Position numbers and translations under genes: made by a program. A stretch of 64,000 nucleotides of DNA from Euclidia mi (lineage: Eukaryota > Arthropoda > Insecta > Lepidoptera > Erebidae), in contig OX123185.2 of assembly GCA_944739405.2 (NCBI GenBank), forward strand, positions 9,297,840 to 9,361,839. The letters are read 5' to 3'. The notes beneath the pieces were generated by a model. It was given only the letters and a program-made list of their open reading frames with translations, ran no database searches and was not told the origin of the DNA. Below, piece after piece: positions 55,081 to 64,000 of this stretch. Every line of letters begins with the position of its first letter. Positions within the stretch are counted from its first letter, which is position 1.

Positions 55081-56124
55081 ATGAATCCAACTTGCAGAAA
55101 ATGTAACGACAAAGTAAACGACGGTGCCCTTTGCTCGAAGTGTCAGATCGTGTACCATTATTACTGTGTTGCACTATCTGAAGTGGGTTGGAGAAGACTG
55201 GGCTTAGAGAGACAAGCAACCTGGCTGTGCCCCGAGTGTAAGTCCAACGTACAGTTGAATTCACCCAGAAACCCTGCTTATACCAAATCAACCGAGGATA
55301 AGAACACCGAGCGAACACAGCTTCAAAAAATCGAGCTGATACTGGCGTCGCTGGCGAACCTGCCTGATCTCGTCGAGAAACTACGCAATGAAGTTAGTGA
55401 CCTAAACTCCAGATTCAGCACTCAAGTAATAGAAGAGCTGAACTCACGATTGCAGGTTATAGAATCCAAATTAACCACTGTAGACTTGTTAAAAAAGGAA
55501 CAGGACAAGTTGAACAATAAGCTAAAGTTACAAGAAGACCGTTATGCAAAACTAGAACAAAAGATGATGCAGCAGAACGAGCTTATCGTGGACATTCAAC
55601 GAAAATCTAAGATGCTGGAAACAGAATACAACAAGTCTCAACAACAAAACCGATTCCTGAATATAGAATTGGTTGGAGTTCCTGAAAATCCGGACGAAAA
55701 TTTACTGCAACTATTACTTCAAACTGCAACAATGGTCAACGCAAACATAACAGTTGACGACATCGACTTTATCACACGCGTACAATCCCAGCAATCACAT
55801 CCTGTTCGCCCGAGAAAAATAGTTGCCAAACTGAAGAACCGGAGAACAAAAGATATTCTAATCGCAAATTTTAAGAAATTAAACAAGTCCAAGGGCATCA
55901 CATCCAAGGATTTAGGCTTCGAAAGTAACTCGAACAAGATATTTATAAACGAACACCTAACAATTGCCAACAAAATTCTTTTAAATAATTGTCGTAAGCG
56001 AGCTCAAGATTTAAACATTAAATTTGTTTGGGTAAAAAACTGCTCATTTTTTATGAGGCGCAACGAAACATCTCCACCTATAATAATCAACACGGAGGAA
56101 GATATAAAGAAAATATGCTCTTGA
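55081..56124 (+). CDS. LINE ORF1 protein: PHD finger, coiled coil, FP-type domain (347 aa)
   Basis: An intact frame. A PHD-type zinc finger spans residues 5-53 with C5, C8, C18, C21, H26, C29, C50 and C53 in the C4HC3 pattern. A long coiled coil follows at about 80-190 (EERTQL-type heptads; IEKLRNEVSDL-like text and KLTTVDLLKKEQDKLNNKLK). The C-terminal baculovirus FP-like domain is at about 195-345 (NIELVGVPENPDEN, DIDFITRVQ, KIVAKLKN, SNKIFINEHL, FVWVKNCSFFMRR). Such ORF1 proteins bind the LINE RNA; the PHD finger may guide chromatin or protein contacts. The ATG is preceded by a short GC-rich 5' UTR. The related ORF1 at 21709 lacks the PHD finger. It is undamaged, unlike ORF2. Confidence 0.85.
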   Translation: MNPTCRKCNDKVNDGALCSKCQIVYHYYCVALSEVGWRRLGLERQATWLCPECKSNVQLNSPRNPAYTKSTEDKNTERTQLQKIELILASLANLPDLVEKLRNEVSDLNSRFSTQVIEELNSRLQVIESKLTTVDLLKKEQDKLNNKLKLQEDRYAKLEQKMMQQNELIVDIQRKSKMLETEYNKSQQQNRFLNIELVGVPENPDENLLQLLLQTATMVNANITVDDIDFITRVQSQQSHPVRPRKIVAKLKNRRTKDILIANFKKLNKSKGITSKDLGFESNSNKIFINEHLTIANKILLNNCRKRAQDLNIKFVWVKNCSFFMRRNETSPPIIINTEEDIKKICS

Positions 56125-56448
56125 AATTGCTCTGTATAAATATATTTTTTAGTTTAAGTTGCATCTTCGAGTATTTCATTTTAAACTTATCAAATGAACA
56201 CAATCATCACACACAACCAAGACTCCACAAAACTATCCAAACTTTCAGTCACTCACACATGTCACAATATCTCGTTGCAAATTGCGACCCCACATTCTTT
56301 ATTAAAGTACGGTTGACCAGCCCTGACTCGTTTTTATACTCAATAACAACCAGAGTGTTACTGCGCGTATTGCAAGTAACTTTAGTATATTTTTATACTT
56401 ACCTACCCACCTTAGTAGTTTATTTTTCTGTACATTACTCTCAACTTA

Positions 56449-58039
56449 CACACATCAACAAAGTCTAGGGATATTTTATATTTCATCAAATATCTAAAAA
56501 TCTATGAAGAATTTTCTGATACAGTAAATAGAAGAATCATAGATTATTTTAAGGTCTTTAATAAAAATAAAAAACATTTCGTGTTTTTTTTTGTTTTAAA
56601 TAAAAAAAATAATTTTTTTAATCATCATGGAAAATTAGTATGATAACAACAAACATTTCTTCTTAAAAAACTATTAATTTTAATAAAAATGGAAAAAATC
56701 TTGTAAAATCTAATCATTAATAATCAGTGTTGCCACCTCTTACATTGATTACACATCGACATCGATTGTTAATACTTAAAATTAAATTGTCAATGTCTTG
56801 CTGCGGTATGAGGTCCCATGTCCTTTGCAAGTGTTCGTAAAGTTGTTGTTCAGTCGTCAAATTTGGTGGAAAATCTCTCAAAGCTTTTCGTTGTAACATG
56901 TCCCAGGCATGCTCGATAGGATTTAAGTCGGGCGACTGTGCAGGCCAATCCAAAACTTGAATATCGTGCTCTCGGAGAGCGGTCGATACCAGCCGCGCCG
57001 TATGGCAAGGAGCATTATCGTGCATGAGTAGAAATTCATGGCCTATTTGAGTTCTGTGTGGGACAATAACGGGCTCTACTACCTCCTCGTGGTATTTTTG
57101 TGCAGTCATGCTGCCTTGGATCCAAACGAGTTGGGTTCGTCCGCCAAGACGAATTCCTGCCCACACCATGATTGTCCCGCCTTGGTATGGGTGGACCTCC
57201 TGAGGGTGCCGTAGACGGCTAACTCTCCCTGGAGCTCTCCAAACGCGTGTTCTTCGTGAATCCGGGTGAAACCCAAACCGGGACTCATCGGTGAACAGCA
57301 CCAAAAACCATTGTTCGTCACTCCATGGTAAATGCTCCCGAGCCCACGAAAGCCGCCGACCGCGATTGCCACGTCGCAATGCTGGAACACGCAATGGTCT
57401 TCGAGCATGAAGATCAACTTCATGTAACCTTCTTCGCACGGTTTGGTCGCTTACCAGCAGCTGGTGGTCCTCCTGGAGCCTTTGCACTAGTTGCAGCGCT
57501 GTGATATTGGGTTGTCTTCTGGCGGTCATTTGGAGAAATCGATCCTGTCTCTGCGTAGTAACACGATATCTACCTGTGTGCTGTTCGGCCACATCTCCAG
57601 TACTGCGATAACGTGACCACAACCTTGATATCACATTTTGACTGGTATGTAGGGCCTCAGCAACGACGCGTTGAATTGCACCATTTTCTAACATGCCCAC
57701 GGCTCGTAACATTTCATCTCGACTCAAATGACGACGTGACATGACTTTTAAAGTTCGTACGTCACGTTAAATTAAAAAAGAAAAACAATTAAAAACCCTT
57801 TTCATTAATAATTATAATAAAACAGTTTTAACTTTCTTTAATGTAACGAATTACTAGCAAATTTGCCGCCATATTTTGTTTATTATTTTGTTTTTTTTCT
57901 TTCCATGTTCAAATTTTGAAAATAGAATAAAAGAGGTTTTAATCTGTATATAAACTTTTTGTGGAAACTAACAAGGTTCTAAACTATAAACTCGTAAATA
58001 ATTTAGGATTAAGATATCCCTAGACTTTGTTGATGTGTG
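56449..58039 (-). mobile_element. Intact Tc1-type transposon, 1591 bp
   Basis: Perfect 26-bp terminal inverted repeats (start CACACATCAACAAAG; 56449-56474 and 58014-58039) lie between duplicated TA dinucleotides at 56447-56448 and 58040-58041, the standard Tc1/mariner target. A full-length transposase frame fills the centre. It lies between ORF1 and ORF2 of a LINE, so it arrived after the LINE. Confidence 0.95.
56717..57742 (-). CDS. Tc1-family DD34E transposase, 341 aa, intact
   Basis: Cuts and pastes the element at TA sites by recognising the terminal inverted repeats. The N-terminal half has two helix-turn-helix units: about 5-50 (SRDEMLRAVGMLENGAIQRV, TSQNVISRLW) and about 62-115 (TALQLVQRL, SDQTVRRRLHEV). 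They are joined by a GRPR-like hook (GRYR at 57-60). The catalytic DDE core has D152 (LFTDESRF), D242 (LMHDNAPCHTAR) and E277 (SPDLNPIEHAW). There are exactly 34 residues between D242 and E277, the DD34E type. Length 341 is normal. The ATG at 57740-57742 lies about 300 bp inside the right repeat. No stop or frameshift is seen, so this copy could be functional or recently so. No nuclear-localisation signal was assigned with confidence. Confidence 0.93.
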   Translation of the reverse strand: MSRRHLSRDEMLRAVGMLENGAIQRVVAEALHTSQNVISRLWSRYRSTGDVAEQHTGRYRVTTQRQDRFLQMTARRQPNITALQLVQRLQEDHQLLVSDQTVRRRLHEVDLHARRPLRVPALRRGNRGRRLSWAREHLPWSDEQWFLVLFTDESRFGFHPDSRRTRVWRAPGRVSRLRHPQEVHPYQGGTIMVWAGIRLGGRTQLVWIQGSMTAQKYHEEVVEPVIVPHRTQIGHEFLLMHDNAPCHTARLVSTALREHDIQVLDWPAQSPDLNPIEHAWDMLQRKALRDFPPNLTTEQQLYEHLQRTWDLIPQQDIDNLILSINNRCRCVINVRGGNTDY

Positions 58040-58074
58040 TATTTTATTAAAAACTAAGTTGTATTAATTTTAAT

Positions 58075-60977
58075 ATGGTTACTCGTAAATTAAGCATTTT
58101 TTATCAAAATACGCGCGGGCTAAGGACTAAATTGACGCATTTCTATCGAAATATCGAGACTAATGATTATGACATAATTGTTGTTACCGAAAGCTGGTTA
58201 TGTTACTTGACACCGAATTGTGTGATAATCGTTATGATGTATTCCGATACGATCGTCCCACGACTCAGAAGGGAGGAGGAGTATTAGTTTGTATCAAACG
58301 CGAGCTTTCGGCCCTGGCAAGGACTGATATTGACACAGGTTGTTCGGAATCCGTTTGGGTAACATTTAAATGCCTCACAAACAACGATAGGCCATGCGAT
58401 TGGACTAATCGTTCTAGAAGTATCCGTCTAGCTGCAGTATATATACCTCCGAATAACAAAACGCACTCCATGTTAAAGGACTTTGGGAATTCGTTAATGA
58501 CGATTCACACGGCGCATCCCGAGGATACGTTCTTAATTATAGGCGATTTTAACCTATCACTAATTACATGGACGCAGGACGGTAATGGCATAAAAAATAT
58601 GTCTAATTCCGATTTAAGCATAGCCGCTAACGAATTTATAAATAACTTGAACTATACAGGTATGACACAATATAATTTAACTCCAAACTGTAGTGGCAAC
58701 ATATTGGATCTCGTTATCTCGAATTCGAACTCTGATTTGGAATGCTAACAAAGCAATTACTTTTTAGTAGACATTGACCGATATCATATTCCCCTGGAAA
58801 TTACCATGAACAATTACGAACTTAAACCGATTGTAACCCAACCACGAAAAATCAAAAGATTTTTTAAGGCCGACTATGCAAAAATTAATTCGGAACTGTG
58901 TAGTGTAAACTGGAATGAGTATTTGAACACAAGTAGCGTTGATGAAATGGTAGATAGATTATACGTTAAAATAAATTCATTAATCGATTTATATGTCCCG
59001 ACCGTAAAGGTATCTGGCAAGTTTAGCTATCCTAAATGGTATCCATCCTCCTTAATAAATGTCATAAAAGAAAAATTTAAAGTTCACAAAAGATGGAAAA
59101 AGTTTAAAAACCCTAGAGATTATGCTGAGTTCTCACTATTACGACAAAGAGTAAAGAATCTTCAAAACCATTTCTTTAATAAATACACCGAAAGATGTGA
59201 ACAAAATATTAAAAGAGCTCCTCAGGACTTCTGGAGCTATATTAAAGTTAGACGCAAATCATCCGGTCTTCCATGTCGTATGCATTATGACGGAAATACA
59301 TTTACTGGGGGTGATGATATTTGTAATGCTTTTAACAATTTTTTTCACAGCGTTTTTGATCCTTCGGACTTGCCTAATCAAACTTCATACTGCTCTGAAT
59401 CCCCACATGCAAACATCATTAATTCAGTTCATGTTACCACAATGAAATTAAAAGCTGTTTTTAGGGGACTAGACCATAAAAAAGGTGCGGGGCTAGATGG
59501 TATACCCGTTATATTTATAGGGAAATGTGAAGAAGGTTTAAGTGTACCCCTCCAAATAATATTTCAGCAGTCTCTAAATAAAGGTATCTTTCCCAAACAA
59601 TGGAAAGACGCCCAGATCATTCCTATACATAAAAAGGGTAAAAAAACAGACGTAACGAACTTCAGACCAATTTCTTTATTAAATAACTTTGGCAAAATGC
59701 TGGAAAAAATTGTATACCAGGATATTAACTTCGCTGCACAGCACTGTATACCGTCAACGCAACATGGGTTTGGCAAATCACGTAATGTTAACACTAACCT
59801 TCTAGTTCTAAGTAACTATATATTATCTAACATGAATAGCGCTCAAATTGACGTCATTTATACTGATTTTGAGAAAGCGTTTGATCGCGTACATTTTTCT
59901 ATCCTAATTTCTAAATTAAATGCTGTAGGTATAAAGGGCAATCTTCTTCGTTGGTTGGAGTCGTACTTAAGAAATAGACGCCAAGCTGTAGTGATAGGTG
60001 GATACAGGTCAGACTTTGTAGACGTGACTTCCGGAGTTCCCCAGGGTTCCTTGCTCTCACCACTTTTATACAACATCTACCTTTATGACATAGCAGATTG
60101 GTTTCAGCACTCTAAATATCTCTTATTCGCCGATGACAAGAAAATATTTCTCCGAATAGATACTATAGCGGACTGTCTACTGCTGCAATCTGATCTAAAT
60201 CAACTAACAACTTATTACCAACTTAATAAAATAAACGTAAATACACAGAAATGTCAGGCAATAACTTTCACGAGGAAAAAACAGCCCATATATTTCGACT
60301 ATCAAATTAATAATGTAAAAATTCCCAAAGTCACACAAGTTCGAGACTTAGGTGTAATATTAGACAACAAATTTACATTTAATGCACATATTGAGCAAAT
60401 TATTAGCAAAGCATATAAATCTTTGGGCTTCATTATCCGCAACAGCAAACCTTTTAAGGATTTGCAATGCCTCAAAGTTCTTTATTGTAGCTATGTCCGG
60501 AGCGTGTTAGAGTTTGGGAACTTAATTTGGAGGCCATTCTTTAACATACACAAACAAAATATCGAAAATATACAACATAAATTTGTCAAACATTTAAATT
60601 ATAGAGCTCAAATAATAAATAAATCGTATGAAGAATCATGCTACTATCATAAAATTGCTACCTTAGAAGACAGACGTCAAATAACCGATATGATATTTTT
60701 GTTTGACTTACTTCATAGTAAATTTGATTGTGATGAACTTTTAGAAAGCATCAACTTTAATGTACCCCAAAAACGCACTAGGCAAACGTCTTTGCTGTCG
60801 GTCCCTTTCAGTACAACAAAATATTACCAAATGTCGCCATTTTGTCGCATTCCATATATTTATAATCACTTGTTCTCTTCATTGGATCCCTTTAATGCCT
60901 CACGTAATGCTTATAAGAAACAAATATTACAGATTATATCACAAAATAACTTAATTCCGCCTAATACAAACCAGTGA
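58075..60977 (+). pseudogene. LINE ORF2: endonuclease plus RT, one frameshift and one stop
   Basis: EN starts at ATG 58075 (LSIFYQNTRGLRTKLTHFYR, VVTESWL). It shifts frame near 58198 and goes on as LDTELCDNRYDVFRYDR, GGGVLVCIKREL, AAVYIPPNNK, LIIGDFNLS and GNILDLVIS. A TAA at 58746-58748 then stops it in phase. The remaining 723-residue frame (58806-60977) carries the RT: KGAGLDGIPVIF, IIPIHKKGKKTDVTNFRPIS, motif A VIYTDFEKAFDRV (about 59855), motif B GVPQGSLLSPLLYNIYLYDI (about 60030), motif C LLFADDKKIF (about 60123), and the C-terminal region with RDLGVILDNKFTFNAHI. All RT motifs are present, so only two lesions separate this copy from an open ORF2. Confidence 0.87.
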
Positions 60978-61014
60978 CTGTCAAACCCCTCATACACTAA
61001 TACAACACACCTAC

Positions 61015-61080
61015 ACTACACTTACACACACACACACACTCACACACTCACTTACACACACGCGCGCACACACACACCGG
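61015..61080. repeat. CA microsatellite
   Basis: Runs of CACACA with CT and CG interruptions, in the LINE 3' UTR. Confidence 0.75.
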
Positions 61081-61299
61081 ACATATTTGATTAACATTAG
61101 AACATAATATTATGTACGTGTTGTTTGTAAATTAAATACTATTAACGAACATTGTCTACCCTGTCTGTAATTAACTAATTTAAAAGTGTACTTCGTAATT
61201 GGCGTACCTATATACATTGTAATAACCTTAGTTTAAGTATTGTCAGCTGTGAAGGACCTACATGAAATAAATAAATTCCGTTTCCAATACCCCAATACC

Positions 61300-61400
61300 A
61301 AAGGCCAGCTACGCACTTGGGACTCCTCTAGTATTGTTGGTCCATGGGCGAGGGTAACTGCTTACCATCATGCAGTTTGTCTGCTCTATGTTAGGTTTAA
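61300..61400 (+). repeat. Diverged dispersed repeat fragment
   Basis: AAAGGCCAGCTACGCACTTG, then GGTAACTGCTTACCATCATG resemble the 47455-47570 repeat type. Confidence 0.45.
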
Positions 61401-61638
61401 GAGACCCTTCCCTTAATGCAATTGGGCTCCGACTCTTTAAAATCACCGTGGTGTCATTTGACTTCCCTTACGGCCGAAGTCAGGAGAATCGCGGTTAGGC
61501 CATTATATCACGATCCCGTTCAACATATTTTATATCCTGACTTGTTAAATCTTTGACGATCTATTCGTATTTAATGGATACTACATCCATTATATAAAGT
61601 TGCTTTTCACCTTATAGAAATTTTTGTTTTTGCCATAG

Positions 61639-61851
61639 CAATACGACTACTATGCCCCAGTACACTACGAGCAGGCAGTGATACGTGATAAGCCTCTACG
61701 TGAACACGAGAAGCCACAAGACCTTCGCAACGTGCCAGGAATACCGGGAGTCGACTTCCCGATACACCACAAAGTGCCAGACACTGGATTTTCTTGCCAC
61801 CATGTGCCTGCCACACCGGGAATGTATGCCAACGTTGAAACTGGATGTCAG
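61639..61851 (+). CDS. Internal exon of a chitin-binding cuticular (CPAP1-like) protein
   Basis: 71 codons, open and in phase 0 at both ends. The acceptor is TTTTTGTTTTTGCCATAG (AG at 61637-61638) and the donor CAG|GTGAGAATT starts at 61852. The protein reads QYDYYAPVHYEQA, then VPGIPGVDFPIHHKVPDTGF, then SCHHVPATPGMYANVETGCQ. This is the run-in and first part of a type-2 chitin-binding (peritrophin-A) domain: the first two domain cysteines are here and the remaining four must be in the next exon. The text is close to what I know of CPAP1 cuticular proteins, which are secreted into cuticle where they bind chitin. No other exon of this gene is recognised in the window, so upstream and downstream exons lie beyond TE-rich introns or outside. 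The ATG-less phase-0 start shows this is not the first exon. Confidence 0.85.
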
Positions 61852-62764
61852 GTGAGAATTTTTATTACCTTTTTTATTTCATAGTGTGAGCCAGCTTGCC
61901 ATTTGTGATATATCGGCAAAGTTAATCAACGTTCTCATAGGTTCTTGGATGGGTTCCCGGTTCTTGTAACGTGTGTGGAAGACACAACGATGTTACAAGT
62001 AAAAAGAAGTAGATGCGTTATGGGCGTACCAAAAGCAGGACGCTAAATATAAGCTAGTTGGCAAGTCTGATATATGTATGTATGATGTCGCGAGCTGGCG
62101 TCATAGTGAAACTGACACATCTTGTCAACCGAAATTAAAATAAAATATGGAGTTATCGATGTGTGCGTTAGTTTACCATTTCTGTGGATTGATTACTACG
62201 TAGGTAACGTATCTACGACTTTTCTAATATTATTGGGAAAGCATTACCTAATGTCCTAAGAAAAACATAAGGACTCGGTCACAAAATTCATTTTATCGCT
62301 TTCAAATATGAGTTTTGTCGATCGATTTTTACCCGTTTATTTATAAAGCCTAATGAGCTGGGCGACTTCACTGGACGTATTAATGTCTATCGTGATATAT
62401 TTCTAGTTATCGTATAATATACTGGAAAGTTTGTGCGAATGAATTCTGTGTAAAATAATTGGGATCTCTATGTTCGATACATTTATAATCCGATTGTGCT
62501 AATACGAATTTCACTTGAATTGAATTGAGCTTTGCTTTTATTTGTGGATAACAGCATAATGACATCGATACAGACTTTCACTGCATCTGAAACAATTAAA
62601 ATAATTATGATACTCCTGTTGAAAATTTACATTCTGGGAATTTATCATTAGTACCAATAAATCTTAATTATAGTGAAATTTTTATTCCAAACTGTAATTA
62701 TGGCGAAATACCAGTTATAATGGTAGTAAATAAATATTAATAATTAATAAACATTTAGTTAAAG

Positions 62765-62945
62765 TTTTAAGTGTTGTGTGTTCAATCCCCACATATTGTT
62801 TCGGATATGTGTGTGCATTGAGGCCGTACAGCACGAATATAGGCGAATTACACACTGACACAACAAAATCATCGAGCTACTTACTCACATAAAGTTTTGT
62901 CCTAGGAGGGAATCGAACCCATGCTCTATTAAATCAATACTAGGT
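62765..62945 (-). mobile_element. Possible tRNA-derived SINE (minus)
   Basis: Minus-strand box B GGGTTCGATTCCCTCC near 62918 precedes a body ending near GGGGATTGAACACACAAC. No flanking duplication or second copy was found. Confidence 0.35.
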
Positions 62946-63476
62946 GCGGCAGTGTCGAATTCACCTCAACATACAATAACTGCATACTCCACGCTCATCT
63001 GCAAAATAAGGCTCACTTTACTTCGTCAGTAGAATAAGCGTTCTCTCTCACAATAAGTTACTCGACTAAGCGAATGCATAAACTGAGCCATAAAAAACAA
63101 AAAATGAAATATTTAAACAAGTCATCTAAATCAGATTTCATACTTTAATGGTGGTTTATATCGTACAATACAAATCTCAGTGCTCTACGGCTTACGGAGG
63201 GAGGAATTAAAAATTCGAAGCACATTTGCAACCTCATATTTTTTAGTAAATTCATTAAAACCGTGCTGCAGTTACAGTACACACAATTTGTCTTCTTTAT
63301 AACATTCAGGATTTCGAGTCGGTTTAATAAGGGCAAGTATATTTTTACTGGTATTACTAGAATAACTGACCATACTGAATTCTGATACTTTTGACAAAAG
63401 CCTAGAAATAAAATGGAGCTGTAGAATACTTAAAATAATGCTGAATATTTTAGTCGCCCTGTGAATTGAATGATTG

Positions 63477-63610
63477 ATGTCGTTTGCATAATGGTTCATG
63501 CGATCGTTTCATCGTTTAGGACTGCGCCAAATGTTGTGGGTTCGATACCACCACATGGTAGTAGTAAATCGTTTGTTGACACACCAAATACAATGCACAA
63601 TACAATAAAT
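63477..63610 (+). mobile_element. Partial SA-family SINE
   Basis: GACTGCGCCAAATGTTGTGG then GTTCGATACCACCACATGG matches the tRNA-like part of 9474-9689. The 3' GC-hairpin tail is missing. Confidence 0.5.
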
Positions 63611-63871
63611 ACACTACAAACAGCTAGGTATACAATACAACAAATACAACACATACATACATTTTATATATAGGTACAAAACTTTGTGAGATCCTGAATC
63701 CGGTTATGGTTTCTATCCGCTTTTTAAGTATTGTAAAGTCTTTTGTGATATAGCATCGATTCCCAGAAATACCAAACATATACCTATATTATTAAATAAG
63801 ACTGAATGGATATTTAAATTAGTGTTTTACAGCATGTTTGCATACTGACTAGAGAGCACTTTGATATATAG

Positions 63872-64000
63872 AAAAGAAAAGAAAAGAAAAGTTTATTTTG
63901 AAACAGCACATAGGACACATAATAGAGAACAAGTAGGTACATATACAACAAATAGTACTATTAGAACATTAAATATATATATGTATAAAAAAAGAAACAA
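63872..64000 (-). mobile_element. Probable LINE 3' end (minus) with (TTTTC)n tail
   Basis: In minus orientation the text reads ...CTGTTTCAAAATAAACTTTT then (TTTTC)n. A poly(A)-like signal before a simple-repeat tail is typical of LINE ends. It continues beyond the window, so no coding part is visible. Confidence 0.4.

Larger units (their letters stand above)
54945..61286 (+). mobile_element. Near-intact LINE with PHD-FP ORF1 and EN-RT ORF2, carrying a Tc1 element
   Basis: Order: 5' UTR (about 54945-55080), ORF1 (55081-56124), the Tc1 transposon (56449-58039), ORF2 (58075-60977), and a 3' UTR with a CA microsatellite ending GAAATAAATAAATTCC. Without the Tc1 element it is about 4.75 kb, a normal full length for a CR1/Jockey-group LINE. 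The exact ends and target duplication were not found. Confidence 0.75.
61852..64000 (+). other. Intron and downstream DNA of the chitin-binding gene
   Basis: Starts with a consensus donor GTGAGAATT. It contains the SINE-like pieces and the LINE-like tail listed separately. No further exon with the missing cysteines is recognised before the window ends. Confidence 0.55.

Noticed and set aside
1..64000. CRISPR array, operon or bacterial defence island
   Set aside because: No spaced direct repeats, no ribosome-binding-site-led gene clusters and no bacterial gene families; the contents are eukaryotic transposons plus an intron-flanked exon.

Overview
The window looks like a lepidopteran (moth or butterfly) nuclear genome: AT-rich, intron-bearing, and built almost entirely of transposable elements. 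The lepidopteran call rests on short Helitron-like repeats, tRNA-derived SINEs with a conserved tail, and LINE/SINE 3' ends of kinds I recognise from that order; no database was searched. There is no prokaryotic or operon-like structure. The only non-transposon coding sequence I can support is one internal exon (61639-61851, + strand) of a cuticle/peritrophin-type chitin-binding protein, so much of the window is probably intronic or upstream DNA of that gene.

Layout. 1-3650: decayed Ty3/gypsy-type pol (RNase H, integrase) followed by a polypurine tract and a probable LTR with TATA box. 3.7-9.7 kb: Helitron-like copy, a 5'-truncated LINE with a long intact RT frame (minus), a SINE. 10.8-14.2 kb: an essentially full-length 3.37-kb RTE-like LINE (minus) bounded by a perfect 14-bp target duplication. 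14.3-16.4 kb: a Jockey/CR1-type LINE remnant (minus) that received both a Helitron-like element and an RTE-like LINE tail, then a SINE. 20.3-28.1 kb: a LINE fragment, then a two-ORF LINE (FP-domain ORF1, endonuclease-RT ORF2) that appears split by an oppositely oriented LINE. 29-36.1 kb: another two-ORF LINE whose ORF1 has a coiled coil and a degenerate SGNH-hydrolase-like part; it was hit by a 602-bp GC-rich retroposon and by an RTE-type LINE. 36.3-39.9 kb: a LOA/I-type LINE with RNase H inserted in a LINE 3' end. 40.7-45.9 kb: solo LTR, Helitron-like copies, a hAT-type MITE, a LINE tail carrying a SINE. 46.5-52.6 kb: two RTE-like LINE tails, two SINEs, a Helitron-like copy, then mostly unassigned DNA. 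55-61.3 kb: a near-intact LINE (PHD + FP-domain ORF1, endonuclease-RT ORF2) carrying an intact 1591-bp Tc1 element between its two ORFs. 61.6-64 kb: the chitin-binding exon and its downstream intron.

How the parts work together. The elements form host-parasite chains rather than a pathway. The RTE-like LINE (four copies, all with recognisable target duplications) and one SINE family (three copies) share the same 3' tail, consistent with the SINE using that LINE's machinery. Nested insertions with precise duplications give a relative time order in at least six places. Two LINE reading frames were broken by short foldback (inverted) duplications, and two other LINE RTs have lost catalytic motifs by small deletions. 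I found no CRISPR, operon or new defence-like system; the most novel-looking items are the 602-bp retroposon with a structured C/G 5' end, the SGNH-like ORF1, the foldback scars and the LINE-SINE tail sharing.
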